The notes below the pieces were generated by a model. That model searched no databases and was not told the origin of the DNA. It saw only the letters and a list, made by a program, of their open reading frames with translations. A stretch of 64,000 bases of DNA from Epiperipatus broadwayi. Its lineage: Eukaryota; Onychophora; Udeonychophora; Euonychophora; Peripatidae. The translations under genes and the position numbers were made by a program. Positions 22,181 through 35,061 of the stretch are shown in pieces; position 1 is the stretch's first letter, and every line of letters begins with the position of its first letter. Where the stretch lies: NCBI GenBank assembly GCA_028023455.1, contig JAQFVV010006551.1, positions 641,001 through 705,000 of the forward strand, written 5' to 3'.

Positions 22181-23016
22181 ACCCTGCTCGATCCCAGCCC
22201 TGCCATTTAAATGGAGAGAACTTGTATATTGCCAGCTTAAATCTGAAGATAAATGAAGCAGTGGAACGAGATTTGGCTAGACTACCATACTGCCAATGGG
22301 AATATGAACAACTAAGGACATTGATTGAGCAGTTAGAGGAAAAAGGGACAACAGACTTGGGATGGGTAGGAAATAAGCCAGGACAATACCGAATGAGACA
22401 ATCAATTTTACAGTATCAAATTCATGAGGACCAAGAAGAATGGAAGTCCGTTTTACCACATCAGATGAGGGAGGCCATTATTACTCATGTGCACCAACTT
22501 TATGGTCATTATGGCACACTCAAAATGGAGGGTTTACTCCAGGATTGGTTTTATTGGCCTGGAATGCATACTAAAATTATGGCTGTGGAGGGCCAGTGTG
22601 AAATATGCCAAAAGGCAAAGCCAGCTAATAGGAGTTATGTAACACCTATGACATCCATAATCCCAACACAGCTGCAGAAAGTGATGGCTTTGGATTACTA
22701 TGGTCCATTGCCCACTTTTAACAAGAAAAAGTATCTGCTCGTGGTCTATGACCTATTCTCAAAATTTGTAGCTGCGTACCCGATATCCCAGGCAAATACA
22801 AAAAACACTATAAAAATGCTAGAACATAACCACTTTCCCACTGTGGGAAAACCACATAATTTATTATCAGATCATGGCACTCCTTTTATGTTGGGGGAAT
22901 GGTGTAGGTGGATACAACGACAAGGAGTTAAGCACATATTGACATCCATCCGTAATCCGCAATCGAACCCGTGCGAGCGGGTAATGCAGGAACTAGATCA
23001 GATATTTAGAACATAA
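22138..23016 (+). pseudogene. Gypsy pol: integrase zinc-binding and catalytic domain
   Basis: Open frame of 292 codons that starts in the RNase H tail (VPDTLSRNP). An HHCC zinc-binding domain follows: HVHQLYGHYG with H and H, then CEICQKAK with the two Cys. The catalytic core has ALDYYGPLP (first Asp), LLSDHGTPF (second Asp) and NPQSNPCERVMQEL (Glu), the D,D-35-E triad, all present. The enzyme would join cDNA to host DNA. The frame ends shortly after the Glu helix; the rest of the protein continues from 23032 after a frameshift. Confidence 0.9.
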
Positions 23017-23031
23017 CTCACATAACTCCCA

Positions 23032-23481
23032 ATGAACCATCGAGGGCGGGTCAAGCAAGTTCCACAGGTTACCAATTATATCAACTGGTCTGTCAATGAA
23101 TCAACCGGGTTTACTCCAATACGGCTTCATTTGGGAAAACATGTTCCTCGATTGATAAAAACAACCATGCCTAGGTTGAAAGAGCCCCCAATAGATGTAG
23201 AAGCCGATAGAGCTCAAGCTTACCAGACCCTTATGAAAAGAAGTCAAAATAGAAATAAAAGGTCACTGGGTACTCAGCACCGATTCCAAATAGGGGACAA
23301 GGTAATGGTAAAAACACCACATGTTAGTGACCCAGGAAAATTTGTTTGCCGTAAGTGTTGTAATTTATATGAAGGTCCTTTCACTATTGTACAGCGACAG
23401 GGAAGTAATGCATTTTGGGTGGACACAGGGTCAGATGTTAAAGGGTCTTATAATGCTAGGGCTCTAAAACCCGCACTATGA
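23032..23481 (+). pseudogene. Gypsy pol: integrase C-terminal part
   Basis: 149-codon frame. 'NYINWSVNESTGFTPIRLHLGK' is the C-terminal extension of the integrase core, and 'FQIGDKVMVKTP' with YEGPFTI near residue 120 forms the GPY/F-type module. It ends at 23481, about 55 bp before the polypurine tract, with no chromodomain and no further gene. Confidence 0.85.
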
Positions 23482-23535
23482 CGGATTTATTATTTTAGAC
23501 CTCAAAATAAGTATATCTCTTTTTGAAGTCTTTCC

Positions 23536-23548
23536 AACAGGGGGGCAT
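23536..23548 (+). promoter_or_regulatory. polypurine tract of the Gypsy element
   Basis: AACAGGGGGGCAT directly before the TG of the 3' LTR; primes plus-strand DNA synthesis in this family. Confidence 0.75.
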
Positions 23549-25581
23549 TGTAACAGGATCTGGGTTCAAACCCTGTTACAAAAAGGAATGAGAATGTAGT
23601 TGTATATAATTTTTATTTATTTATTAGTATTAGATAATTATTTATAAAAGTCGCACATACCAAGCCCACGTGTATTTGCTGGAATGAAGTGTGTGGGTAT
23701 ATATTATGAGTGGCATACATATATGTAGGTAGATATTATTGTTGAGAACAGGAAAGTAGAAATTGAGAAGACTTTAAAGCAGGTAAAAGAAAAGTTTTTT
23801 CTTTTTGTGAGTATAAATTTCCTGAATGAATTGGCAAAATGGATCACATTGGTCAATAGAGAGAAAGAAAAATAAAGAAAGCAAAATCCAACTGCTTGAA
23901 TGGATATATATATATATATATTTGTGTGTGTTTGTTTTAATTAAATGGATTTTTCAGAAACAATTTTGATTAAGAAAAATGAACATGGAATGCTATTAGT
24001 TATTGAACTATTTTTCGATCCCTTTTGTTTGATTAAAGTTGGCAACAGGATTTGTAATTAAAAGTTCAGGAATTTAAAAGAAAAAAGAGAGATAAGTAAA
24101 AGTCAAGATCGCTAAGTGGTTTTCCTTTTGTTTAACATTTTTATAAGAAAATCTATTTTTGAAACAAAGGAATACCAGCGATCAGGAGGGAGGCAACTGG
24201 GATTGGCTAATTAATTTGAAAAAATGGACAGTTGAGCTCTGCTAGTCTTACATGCAAGATATTCTAAATTTGAGTTGAAGAAAATTTATTAGCTGAAAAG
24301 AAGAAAATTAGAGGAGCAAATTGTGAGAACTAAACTACATATATGAGTGACCTCATGGATTGCATAGGGTAGAATCACCATCGTGCTTGGTCAGTGTTCA
24401 GACTCCAACCATCTTAATATGCCATGTTAATATATTCTACTATCAACATCTCCAACTTCCCTACATAACTGAAGCTGTTTGAATCCAGTGTAGATCGTAT
24501 GCCATTCCGGAATTAAGCCAAAAGAATAAAAACAGAAGATTGAATATGCCACTTTAGAGGAACCAAAGGAATGAAATGTTAAGTGGAAGCGATGGATGCC
24601 GTACTTGCCTAGGTCAGGCTCACGGAATCTTTTTTTGAGAGTGTACTTGGAAACACATAAGCCAGTTATTCAAATTATACTATACCGGTAAATATACACT
24701 TATTATGCCATTTTCAAATTTTAAAATTAATCCAACCTAATTGCAAGAATATTTCATATTATACCTGTATTATTAAATATTTCTTTTTTTATTGTCTTCT
24801 CCTGAATAATATTTCATTAAAATATTTATTATATATATATGTGCCATTTATTGATTGTGTTTTTTAAATAAGTAATAGTAGATCTGTAGCTAAATTATTG
24901 ATTTAGTGCGATACACGTTATAGAATTTATCAGTTCCAAAATCTTACTCACGTGCGTGCTGGTGCGAACTTAGCGATAATTTATAGCGAGACAGATTAGA
25001 TAGCAAAGTATATGAGGATTGTAAAAGATTTAGTTAAATCTTTAATGGGATAATAGAAATAGAAAGATATAGAACGAATTGATTTGAAATTGCATTCCCT
25101 TTCATTTCTTCTCCAGCGCACGGCGCTACCACACCCTGAGCATTAAGACGGGCAACTAATTAAAAGGCTGAATCAAATAAATATTTAATGGACGCTACAA
25201 TACTTGTTGAATAATGAGTTTGGTGCTTGGCGATGAACAAAAAAAAATACATTCGTTGTCCATAAACGTAGAAGTTAAAGCTGGGAGGGTTCGATTTCAT
25301 TACCTGATGTGTATGTGTTTTGCTGTCGGTTACTTCACTTACCCCTTTGAATGACCCACAGTTCGGGAAAACTTTGCATAAGGGATGAATGACTCAATTT
25401 GTTTTTGGGAAAACTTCATATGGTAAGGGCCATTAGTTATGTATATATGCGTCACTGTAAAAATTCACCCTCGGAAAGAATAACTGTAGAAAATTTGGTT
25501 TGATAAAAGTAACGGTTTGAATTCAGCTAAATTATAATTTTAAAATGTAAACAGTACTCAGAATAGGGGTAAATTGTTTCA
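23549..25581 (+). repeat. 3' LTR of the Gypsy element
   Basis: About 2033 bp, matching the 5' LTR throughout, starting TGTAACAGG. It keeps CpGs in several places where the 5' LTR has TG or CA (for example 24950-24970 and 25117-25127). Confidence 0.93.
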
Positions 25582-25586
25582 ATATA

Positions 25587-27415
25587 TATACTGTACACCA
25601 GCATGGTCTTAGCGGGTTTTAAGCTTGGAAATACAGCCAAATTACACATTCCTAAAAATTGATGAATTTGAATCCTTTAACATTGCAGTTCAGTATAATT
25701 TAGCTAATTTTACCGAAATATGACAAAATCAGTGAAAAAATTTATTAAAAATATATTACGGTTTACCACCATGTTCATAGCATATATATATATATAAACA
25801 AATATATATAAATTGATTTGATGATTGATAAGATTGATTATTGAACATGAGTAAAGGTAGTTGCAATTAGATATTCACATGTTTTATTTTAAAACATTTA
25901 TTAAAGTAAATATGATATTAAGTCAATATATAGCATAAAGATCATAATCTTTTTCAGTCATTGGGTTGGTAATAGTTATGTATTTCATTCTGTTACAAAT
26001 GATCTGCTTTAAGTACACTTAAAGTTCATCATTGAAGATCATAAATTCAATTTTAATATTAGTATTTGCTTATATAAACATTACTAATCTTTCATATGCT
26101 TTAATAGTTTTACCAACCTACCTTCATTAAACTGTAGAGTAATTGATTATGATTTGTCAACTGTGTTTGACTAAGCATCAAATAGAAAACTATCATTTAT
26201 TTTATATATTGTTATGATTGGATATTGAAAAGGTTATGGTTATTTAATAGAATTGATTTTATTTTATAATATTTTAAATTGGTGAAAGTGGAAAAATATG
26301 GTTGATTATGTATATTATTAATCATTTAATCTTATTATAATTGACTTAGTTAACAAAAGTATATTGATATTAATGGAATAGTATAACTGAGTTAGTATTA
26401 CATTTGATTCTATTTATTTTAATTAGAAATAATTTATTGAGCTATGTATTTATTTAGATATCATTGATATTTTAAATTTGTAGAGCTTATTAAAATTATA
26501 ATCTAATCCATCCATAAATTATTTCATTTAAATATAAATAAAATAATGTTTGACTTCTGGTATAAGTTTGTACTATTATAAACAGTGTAAGGAATAATAA
26601 AGTGTATCTTCTTGTCATTGTTTTATTCTATTATAAGGGATGTATATAATAACCATGTACTGTTTTTTTATAATATAATGATATTTAATTTTATTGTTTT
26701 ATGTTTAATTTAGTAAAATATTGATTCTATTTTGGTATAATTGAAGTAATGGTTTTATGTGTTTCTGATCCTTTCTAAATGCTATTGGAATCTATGAGTT
26801 TACAACAAAGATTATTATCATTGTTTTATTTAGTTAAGTGTTAATGTTGCTATTCATTAATTGATATACATTTTAGCTTAGTCTATTATTTTCATTCTGT
26901 TACAAATGATCCTATAATTTTGGGGCATGATTAATTAAGATTGTTCTTCCTTAGTTCATAGTTATATTTTGTTACAAATGGTGATCAATAATTAGGATAT
27001 GATTCATGATGCAGTATGTGACCCATAATTTTATTCTGCTATAAAGGGCATTTAACATCAGAGTGTATAATTTTATTTAGTTGCAGTGACCAACAGTTAG
27101 GATATATTTTTATTCAGATTATATTAAAGTTTTTATTTTCCAAGGTTATTATAGGTATTCAGTTACAAATAGTTTCCAAATCTGGGAAGCATTAAAAGAA
27201 GATCATACCCTCATTTTTATTTCATTACAAATGTTGCACAAATCATGGAGTGTCATTAAATCAGCACCATTCAATCATATTCCATTTCTTTCTTCTTTTA
27301 GAAATAGTGCAACCAATTTGAAGCTGATCAAAAACCAAAATCAAAAAGGTCAGAGACTCATACAAATTGGTAGACAATATAAATAAAATGTCCTTTAATT
27401 AAAACAAAATTGTAA
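25587..27415. other. AT-rich sequence with a degenerate periodic motif
   Basis: No gene recognised. A motif like GTTACAAATG recurs at about 25992, 26899, 26971, 27162 and 27224, with weaker forms at 27039 and 27080. Several intervals fall between 60 and 80 bp, so an old tandem array may lie at 26890-27240. Confidence 0.45.
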
Positions 27416-27419
27416 TTAT

Positions 27420-28815
27420 AATAAAAATAATAAATTTAATGGTAATAAACTATTATAAACAGTCTTTAAATCTGCAGAAGTACTTTTGGTTAATTTCTTA
27501 AACCTGCCTCAACTGCCATTAAATTAAAAAAAACAAAAACAAAGTGGAAGCAAACATCATCAATTCAAATCTCATGAATCCCATATTTTAATGTTAGCAC
27601 CTTGTCTATTTATTAAATGCATTTTATAGTTATTTATAAAAATTGCTCCTTAATTTTTCTTTTATTATGGTTTCTCTCTTCATGAAGAATTTTCACACTT
27701 TCAAAATTAAATTTATTTTACATGGTTTTTTATGATCAAAGAAAACTGAAGCAATTATTAAATCACCATTATTCTTACTTTTTACACACTTATATAACAA
27801 TTCATGATTATTTAATCTCTTCTCAATACTGCACCTCAATTCACCTATATATGGTATCATACAGTCATAAAAAATTTGATATATGATATTACTTTTCTGC
27901 TTGACAGGTATGACATCTTTAGAATTATTGACTAAAATTTATTAACATTGTTTGGAACATAGAATGACACATTAAACACATTTTTATATATATTTTTAAA
28001 AAATTTCACTTGAGGATTTGCAATAAATGGAATAGATATCCATTGCTTACTATCAATCTTCATTTCCTTTAAACCATTATAACTCTTTATAAATTGACAT
28101 AAATTATTGTTTATTTGTTCCATTTTATAATCAACATCAAGCAATTCCTTGGAAAAACCTCAATATTTTTCAGTTTACCACTTTGGTAATGACATAATTT
28201 TTCATTACGAAACAAAAAAGATCTAAAACTTGCTATCTTATGCATAATTGGTACTTTTGATTTACAATTTATATATCTCCTTTTTTGCAATAGCTTGATT
28301 ACTAATTTATAATTTAATATACTGTTATCTCTTGTAATAATTAAATCCAAATATTTAATTATTTTATCTTGTTCCTTTTCAATAGATCATTTCAAATCAT
28401 TCAAATTATTTAAATCATCTACAAGCAAATTTATAGTATTAGTATTTCCACAAACAAAAACGTCATCCACGTACCTTTTGTAGATTTAATATCTTTAAAA
28501 GAGCACATATTTAAAATACCACTCTCATATATAGACAACACAAAATTGAAAACTTGTGCAACTACAGGCAGATCCATAAGCCAGTCTTGAGACATTTTAT
28601 AATATTGACCTTCAAAAGATGCAACAATGTTATTATTAAATTTTTTTAACGAATCAACAATAAATTTTATCATATATTTACAAATACGATTACTTTTTAA
28701 TGTATGTTCAATTATTTTTATGGAATTCATTCTATCAATTGAACCATACCTTTGTGTTACATCCAGTGAAGCAATAATATTCTCATTAATCACCAAATTT
28801 TTAATACTATTTACA
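27420..28815 (-). pseudogene. Penelope-like element: RT and GIY-YIG, 5'-truncated
   Basis: Minus-strand PLE. From 28800 downward: ASLDVTQRYGSID (RT motif A), 'QDWLMDLPVVAQVFN' near 28590-28540 (motif B region), then after a frameshift RYVDDVFV near 28475-28450 (motif C). A thumb and linker region follows (28430-27930, 'FIANPQVKFFKNIYK'). The GIY-YIG domain lies at about 27890-27650 ('YIGELRCSIEKRLNNHELL', 'FFDHKK'), then a 3' UTR ending near 27420. RT followed by GIY-YIG is the defining arrangement of Penelope elements. The 5' part before motif A is lost at a junction with another, inverted PLE. It is related to the ends at 888-2540. Confidence 0.8.
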
Positions 28816-28825
28816 AAATCAAAAG

Positions 28826-30140
28826 ATGGGATTTTGTAAGCATTTAAATAAATGGATAGTAAACATTATTGATTATGGGGAGTTTTGCATTAAAAATACA
28901 GAGGCTATTATAAATAAGTTAAATATGACAGAAATGAACAGAAACCAAAGTATATTTGTAATGGATATTGAGAAGACGTATCCTAGCATTCTAAGAACAA
29001 AAAGTATAGATATATTAATACAGAAATTATATATGCAATTTAATGACATAGAGGTAATTAATATTATAGAAGAAGGTTTAATTTTAATACATAATAGTTT
29101 ATATTTTAAATATAATAGTTAATATTGGAGTATACATAAGAGATGGGTAATGAGTTGTGCAATTAGTGGATTAATGTTGTCAATATTTATCAATGAAATG
29201 GAAATGAAAATTGTTAATAATAGAATAAAAAATCAAGATATAAAACATTACTTTAGATATGTTGATGATATATTAATAATTGATAATAAAAGAGTTATAA
29301 AGAAAACTTATAATGAACTTAATAATAACATGGATAATATAAAATTTACAGTTATAAAAATTGATGTTAAAATAAAGTATTTAGATATAGAGATAGATGA
29401 TGATAACATAATTATATTAAAACATGTTATTAAAGAATATAAATTAAGAAAAATATTTTATATGATCAAAATATGAGTCACAGATCACATGACCCAATTC
29501 TCTTAAGCTTGTAAGATATAAACAATGAGCATGGATACAAAAAATGGCAGTTATTAAAAATTTTAAAAATAAAAATGATAAATATAACATGGATAGAAAG
29601 ATAGCTATTTTGCAAAAGGAGCAATTTATAATGTTATATACTAGTTACAGTTATAACCCTAGAAGCATTAAAATATATTCTTTAATTATAAACAATATAA
29701 TTTAGGTAATAATAGTAATCAGAAAATATAAAATGGGTAAAACTTTCATATGTTCTTAAAATTTATCATACATTATTAAAAAGTAAAAATTATATAGATA
29801 AAAATATTAAAATAGGATGGTCAAACAGTAAAAATCTAATATATTAGTAGGGAATTATAAAATAAAAGATGATATAAACTATAAAAAGAGTATAGTATAT
29901 AAAATTACTTGTGGGGATTGCAGTATGGTTTATTATGGACGTACAACAAGCCAATTAGAAGAAAGGGCTAAAGAACATAATAATGCTATTAATAGGAGAG
30001 ATGACAGATCTGCATTATATGTTCACTACTTAAAATATGAGCATAGAATACATTGTATTAAGAATATAAGTCCATTAAATTATATTAATGAAATTAATAG
30101 AAGGAAGATATACAAAACTAATTGTGTTAATTATAACTGA
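28826..30140 (+). pseudogene. second Penelope-like element (different family), RT and GIY-YIG
   Basis: Plus-strand PLE in several frames. 28826-29122 contains FVMDIEKTYPSI (motif A). 29150-29476 contains 'CAISGLMLSIFINEME' (motif B), RYVDDILII (motif C) and 'KYLDIEID'. After a poorly conserved linker, 29890-30140 gives a GIY-YIG endonuclease: 'YKITCGDCSMVYYGRTTSQL', then 'RAKEH', with a CxxC just before the Tyr-Tyr-Gly. The sequence differs clearly from the minus-strand PLE to its left, so it is another family. The N-terminal part is missing at the head-to-head junction. Confidence 0.8.
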
Positions 30141-30144
30141 AATA

Positions 30145-32045
30145 ATTGTATGAACATTTATAAAATGTCAATTAATTTAATTAATAATTGGATAATGAAA
30201 AATGAATGGAGGGTTATATAATTTGTGTTATTATAAACATATTAATGAATAAATTATAGTTGTGTGTTAATTTTATATAGAGCCAGTAGATGTCACTATG
30301 TATATAGGTTATTTTTGTAGTTAACCAAGACATATTGAAAAGGGCAAAAATTTAAAAATTGCTGAAAGGAGCTTTTATATGTTATGATTATATGATTACA
30401 GATATTGTCATATATTATTTTGTTTGTTATTTAAAGATATTTTATTCTATATCATATCTAGGATTTATTTTTATTATTTTTATCCAAGTCATTTGTATTT
30501 GTAGCAAAGCTTAAGTGTTTTGAAACCATTTCTTAAAAATGTTCATTGTTTGATGAACAAATATGCTAGTTTTGTTTATTGGGAATAATTGTTCAGTTTA
30601 TTTTGCAATGTGGATTGTTTTAAATTTTTATGGAATTTTATACGATAGTAAACAGAGGAGTAAGAAATGAGACCCTGGATGTGTATATTTTAGGGTATGT
30701 CAAGAAGATAGAAAGATTAGCCTATATTTTATCGAAGTAAATATTGTACACATACAGTTAACAAAGTCCTGTATTATTGTATTTTATTTCCATGGACAGT
30801 GTTAGTTACTTGTTTTTTTTATCTGTAAGTGCTGAAAAAAGCCATGATATATTTTTATAGGTAGTTAACTAAGTCCTACTTAATAGTCTTCTACACTGTT
30901 TTCCATGTAAACAAGTAAAATTATTTTTTATACTATTGAGTCATTACTCTAGTTATTCCTTCATATCCTATACATTGTATCAATATCTTAATTTCATTGG
31001 TTATGCATCGTAGAGTTTAGTATTCTGACAGTAGAATAATGAATAAACTTAAAATGATGAATTGTTTTAAATTAGATAGCAAGATATGTTTTAAATTAAG
31101 TTGAAGTACAAATGATCTTGAATTTTTAATGCTGGTTATAAAAATGATACAGGAATAATTACTATTCATGATATTTAATATTTTTTATACATTTTGATTG
31201 TCTTAAAATCACTCATGGTTTGAAGAAATGCATGTTTTACAAGAAACATCAGAATGAGGAATGTGAAGTATAATTATGAATGCTTATTTATTTTATTTAA
31301 TTTTTTTAATATGCAAAACATAACATTTTAGAGTGGTACTAAGAAAATTATTTTAATATTATGAATAAACATTGTTTTTATTATCTTATATTTTATGAAT
31401 ATAAAACGAACTCAGAATATATTTTGTCTAATTAAAATATTATATAAAATATCTTATTTTATATTTCATGAAAATAAAAAAATAATACTATTTTATTTAT
31501 TTAATTGATAATGAATCTATCATAATTTTGAGAAGTAAATATTAAAATTTTGAACCTTTATTTATGATTATACATTTGCGATTTTTTTGTTTTGGTAGTA
31601 TGTTATCAAATTATTTTTTATGTATAATTTTGTGTACAATTTTTTAGATTTTAGTATTATATTTGTTAGCTTTAGTGATATTTAACTGTAAATTTATTGT
31701 ATAAATTTTATTTTGTTAACTAGAATAAATTTGTTAATTTTTTTATAAAAAATTTTATCAGTATTATTGATTGACTGATCTAGTCACTTCCACAAGATCT
31801 GATCCGCAGAATTTAAAAATTGAACATATAACATATTTTGCACATAATAAATGAAAATAATTTATTTAAATGATAATTGTTATTTAAAATAAAATACTGG
31901 AATTACTTCACCATTACAATATTATTTTAGTCATAATTATTCAAATTATTGCTACATAAATTAAACACATTTTCCTTATTGTCATTCTATTCAGATTATA
32001 CCATACTTTTAAGATGCCACATGAGAAATAAAGAATTGGATTCTC
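30145..32045. other. AT-rich sequence, nothing recognised
   Basis: No frame or family recognised; the first 60 bases may be the tail of the PLE. Confidence 0.5.
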
Positions 32046-32195
<150 letters not shown>

Positions 32196-32199
32196 TTAT

Positions 32200-32736
32200 A
32201 TTTGACCTGATTATTAAATAATAAATATAGTATAAATTATTAATTAGATTAAGTGTAGGAATATAATATTTCTTCATTTTCTTATTGTTGTTGTTGAGGT
32301 GTAATTAGGTATGATACAAAATCCCTCATCATGTTTAGCTATAGGATTTTTCAAATTAATTTGCTGATTTTTTATTATAATATGATCTCAATTTAGTAAT
32401 ATTATATTAAAATTATTTTATATATTTCAAAGTCGTAGCAACACTATAGATTTGTGTTATTGTATAAATTTAGGGGGATAGTGTTCCTATGCCCTTGAGG
32501 GTATGTCTTTGTGGGGATGTTCTCAATGTTTGTCAACTGTTATATCTTTGCTAAATGTCTCATGATTATTATTTATTATTTATTCAATCGAACCATATAT
32601 TGGTAATTATTGAATTTGAGCTAGTTTAATCATAGAAAATTATATTAAGACATTGTTAGTATGTATTTCTTATTTTATTAAATGAGAGCACGTCTGAAGA
32701 TTATTGTTAAAAATTATTCTCTTAAATATTGGTTTA

Positions 32737-32777
<41 letters not shown>

Positions 32778-33784
32778 CTAACAAAACAAAATTATAAAGT
32801 ATATGAATAACAATTTTCATGTTTTTATTTTTTATATTGGCCATAAAAATATTCAAAAATTATCAAATACCTCACTTTGTATTGTTTAGCACTAATATTA
32901 GCCTTAATATAAAATTATAAAGATATATATATTTAAATGTGACATACATTCATATTATTTTGATGTTTTCCTGGCAATTGATATTTTTATGTAATTTATT
33001 TTAACTTTACTTCATTTAATATTAATAACTTTTTTATTTTACAATAGTAAATATTTATTAAATAAATGACAATTTCCAGCCTTATTAATTTTTTAGTATT
33101 TATTATGTTAAGTTTAATTAGAAAACAAAATTTTTATTGTATAAATAATAGAGCATAGTTTTTATAATCCCATTACTTTTACTAAGAAAATATTAATTTC
33201 TTATATACTTCTGTATAAGTTTTGATTTAAAGTAAAAAGCTATATTATTAATAATCAAATATTTACAAATAATAAAAATGGGTTTGCAATGCAAAAATAG
33301 ATAGAATAATATTTTCCAGATCTATAATCTAGTTTGAATATTGACCAAGTAATCTTGAATTTCTTTGCAATGGCCTTACAATTTTTATAGGTATCCAGTT
33401 TGATGTTAACATATCAAACCATTCAATATTGATCAGTAAACGGATATCCTGCTTTTTCTTAACTACAGAGTAAAAATACTCAAATTCTTATCACCTGTAA
33501 TGAAGGCTCATAAATATTGCATTCTCTTTAGCAATTTCTTAATAAAGGACTTACCGAAAAGTCTTGTGAATTGGATTGAATTATTTATGCACTATTTTAA
33601 ATATAATTTATCTTTATTATGGTTAATTTTAATTATTGTTATGTTAATCATATTTAAATATCTGAACATTGAGCAATCCTATAATAGTGTGATTTTTTAA
33701 TCAATTACCAAATTATATTTAAATAAATATTACTTCAAGCATACATAGTAGTTTTATTGATTGATATCTAATAAATAATCACTA
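32200..33784. other. AT-rich sequence with a (TA)n tract
   Basis: Only a TA tract at 32739-32775 stands out. No coding frame has recognisable content. Confidence 0.55.
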
Positions 33785-34037
33785 TAAGTTTATATAGTAA
33801 AACCAGCAAGCATCTCATGATCACATCTCCAATACTAGCACATAATTGTTTATAACCAAAGCAAAGCTCTTCACTGACGAAGGCCACAAGCCAGAAACTA
33901 GTCTGGAGATATTGGATGAGTAGGCATTAGATAGGGATTTTATGCACAAGCCTTCCGGCATCCATTGATTACTCTGTTTGGCATAGGTGGCACTACTATA
34001 TGGAGTTTTGCTTTGCTTTGTTTAAGTTTATATAGTA
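33785..34037 (+). mobile_element. foldback retroposon copy 2 with hammerhead-like core
   Basis: Element 33800-34022 between perfect 15-bp duplications TAAGTTTATATAGTA (33785-33799, 34023-34037). Layout: a head (33800-33870, containing CATGATCAC and AGCACATAATTGTT), a hammerhead-like motif (about 33852-33920), then a single arm (33915-34010: GATGAGTAGGCA...TGGCACTACTATATGGAG). The left arm is absent, so this copy is not a long hairpin. It shows the order head, ribozyme-like core, arm in one direction. Confidence 0.85.
33852..33920 (+). ncRNA. hammerhead-ribozyme-like motif, copy 2
   Basis: CTGACGA starts at 33874. Then A, stem II GGC/GCC with loop CACAA, A, and GAAAC. Palindromic ACTAGT forms stem III if two molecules pair. 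The predicted cleavage site is after C at 33903. Stem I: TGGAGA pairs with TCTTCA, where copies 6 and 9 have TGGGGA with TCCTCA, a compensatory G-C to A-U change. Position 7 (C here) is free in the hammerhead consensus. The A.A pair at the base of stem II is unusual. Activity is untested. Confidence 0.6.
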
Positions 34038-34080
34038 CAATCTAAAAAGTATAGTTCATTGTATGTTCATAAAAAATGAA

Positions 34081-34190
34081 TTTTTTTTCTTATGTCATAG
34101 CATCAGCCAGGAGGCGAACCCACAACAACCGTCTGCAACCAACTGCTTGCTTGCAAGGCTGCACTGACCTGTCAGCTAACAATGCTTGAC
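34081..34190 (-). mobile_element. tRNA-Gly-derived SINE, copy 2
   Basis: Reverse-strand copy: the A-tail is on the left (T-run at 34081-34088), then TGTCATAGCATCAGCC, the B-box complement at about 34116-34124, and GCTTGAC at the end. It has an internal insertion around 34129-34145. Confidence 0.75.
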
Positions 34191-34929
34191 AAAAAAAAAG
34201 AATTATCAGTTGATTGTGTAGTTATGCGATGTTCAAACAAGAAGCAAATATGTAGTTATAATCTGGGAATCATTAGCTTTCTAATTCATTTCTAATAGTG
34301 AGTTTAGCTGCCCAGTGTTATATAATTCAATGAAAATTTATGGAAAATGAAATGTGTGAAGTAATTTATCCAAATCTCTCAGCTGTAAAGATCGTTGAAA
34401 TATTTCTTTACAGTTTAATTGAAATTACATGCATAATTTAAAATTTATCATTTTAATTCATCAAATTACAAATCTTTACTTCATATTCAACTATTTTTTT
34501 AAGAAATGTATCAAAATGTACACAGTTAAATTTCTTTAGCGACTTTATTTAGTGGCATAGAGAAACAGAAATTGTTTTAAACATCTTCATAAAGTATTAT
34601 TTGATGAATTCTAGTGAAGCATTGTTCCTAGTTTTCAGGGCTATAAGCTTTGCTATATGATAGCTACAACATGACTTTATAACACGGTAATTTAGATTCA
34701 TCATGTTTTAGTAAAGCATTGTTAATATTTATGTTTAAGTTTTATTTTCTAAAACAAATAATCCATTGTCTACCTCATTAGTCACATTTTTATATATAAG
34801 GATTATTTTAAAATTGAATCAATGATTAAACAATATTTTCATTGGAATTGGTGGCATTTAAAACATGATGAATTTGATAAATACTTTGCTACAATTTTAT
34901 TGATTTTGTAATAAGATAATCAGTCCATT

Positions 34930-35061
34930 AACTATCTTTCACAAAGTCAAGCATTGGTGGTTGAGAGGTCAGCACAGCTGCCTTACAAGCAGTTGTCCCG
35001 GGATAACGGGTTCGCTTCCCGACCGATGCTACGACACATGAGAAAAAAACTACCTTTCACA
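34930..35061 (+). mobile_element. tRNA-Gly-derived SINE, copy 3 (with target-site duplication)
   Basis: Element 34944-35047 between 14-bp duplications with one mismatch (AACTATCTTTCACA, AACTACCTTTCACA). A-box-like TGGTTGAGAGG, anticodon arm CTGCCTTACAAGCAG, B-box-like GGTTCGCTTCC, A-tail at the end. Confidence 0.85.

Larger units (their letters stand above)
17305..25581 (+). mobile_element. complete Ty3/Gypsy LTR retrotransposon (mutated)
   Basis: A full 8.28-kb element: 5' LTR, primer binding site, gag, pol with order protease, RT, RNase H, integrase, then polypurine tract and 3' LTR. The order PR-RT-RH-IN defines Ty3/Gypsy. ATATA flanks both ends (17300-17304 and 25582-25586), a plausible 5-bp target duplication. 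No envelope frame is present: the coding part ends at 23481, about 55 bp before the polypurine tract. Frameshifts in gag and pol and an in-frame stop after RT make this copy inactive. LTRs above 2 kb are long for the superfamily. No chromodomain was seen after the integrase. Confidence 0.93.
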
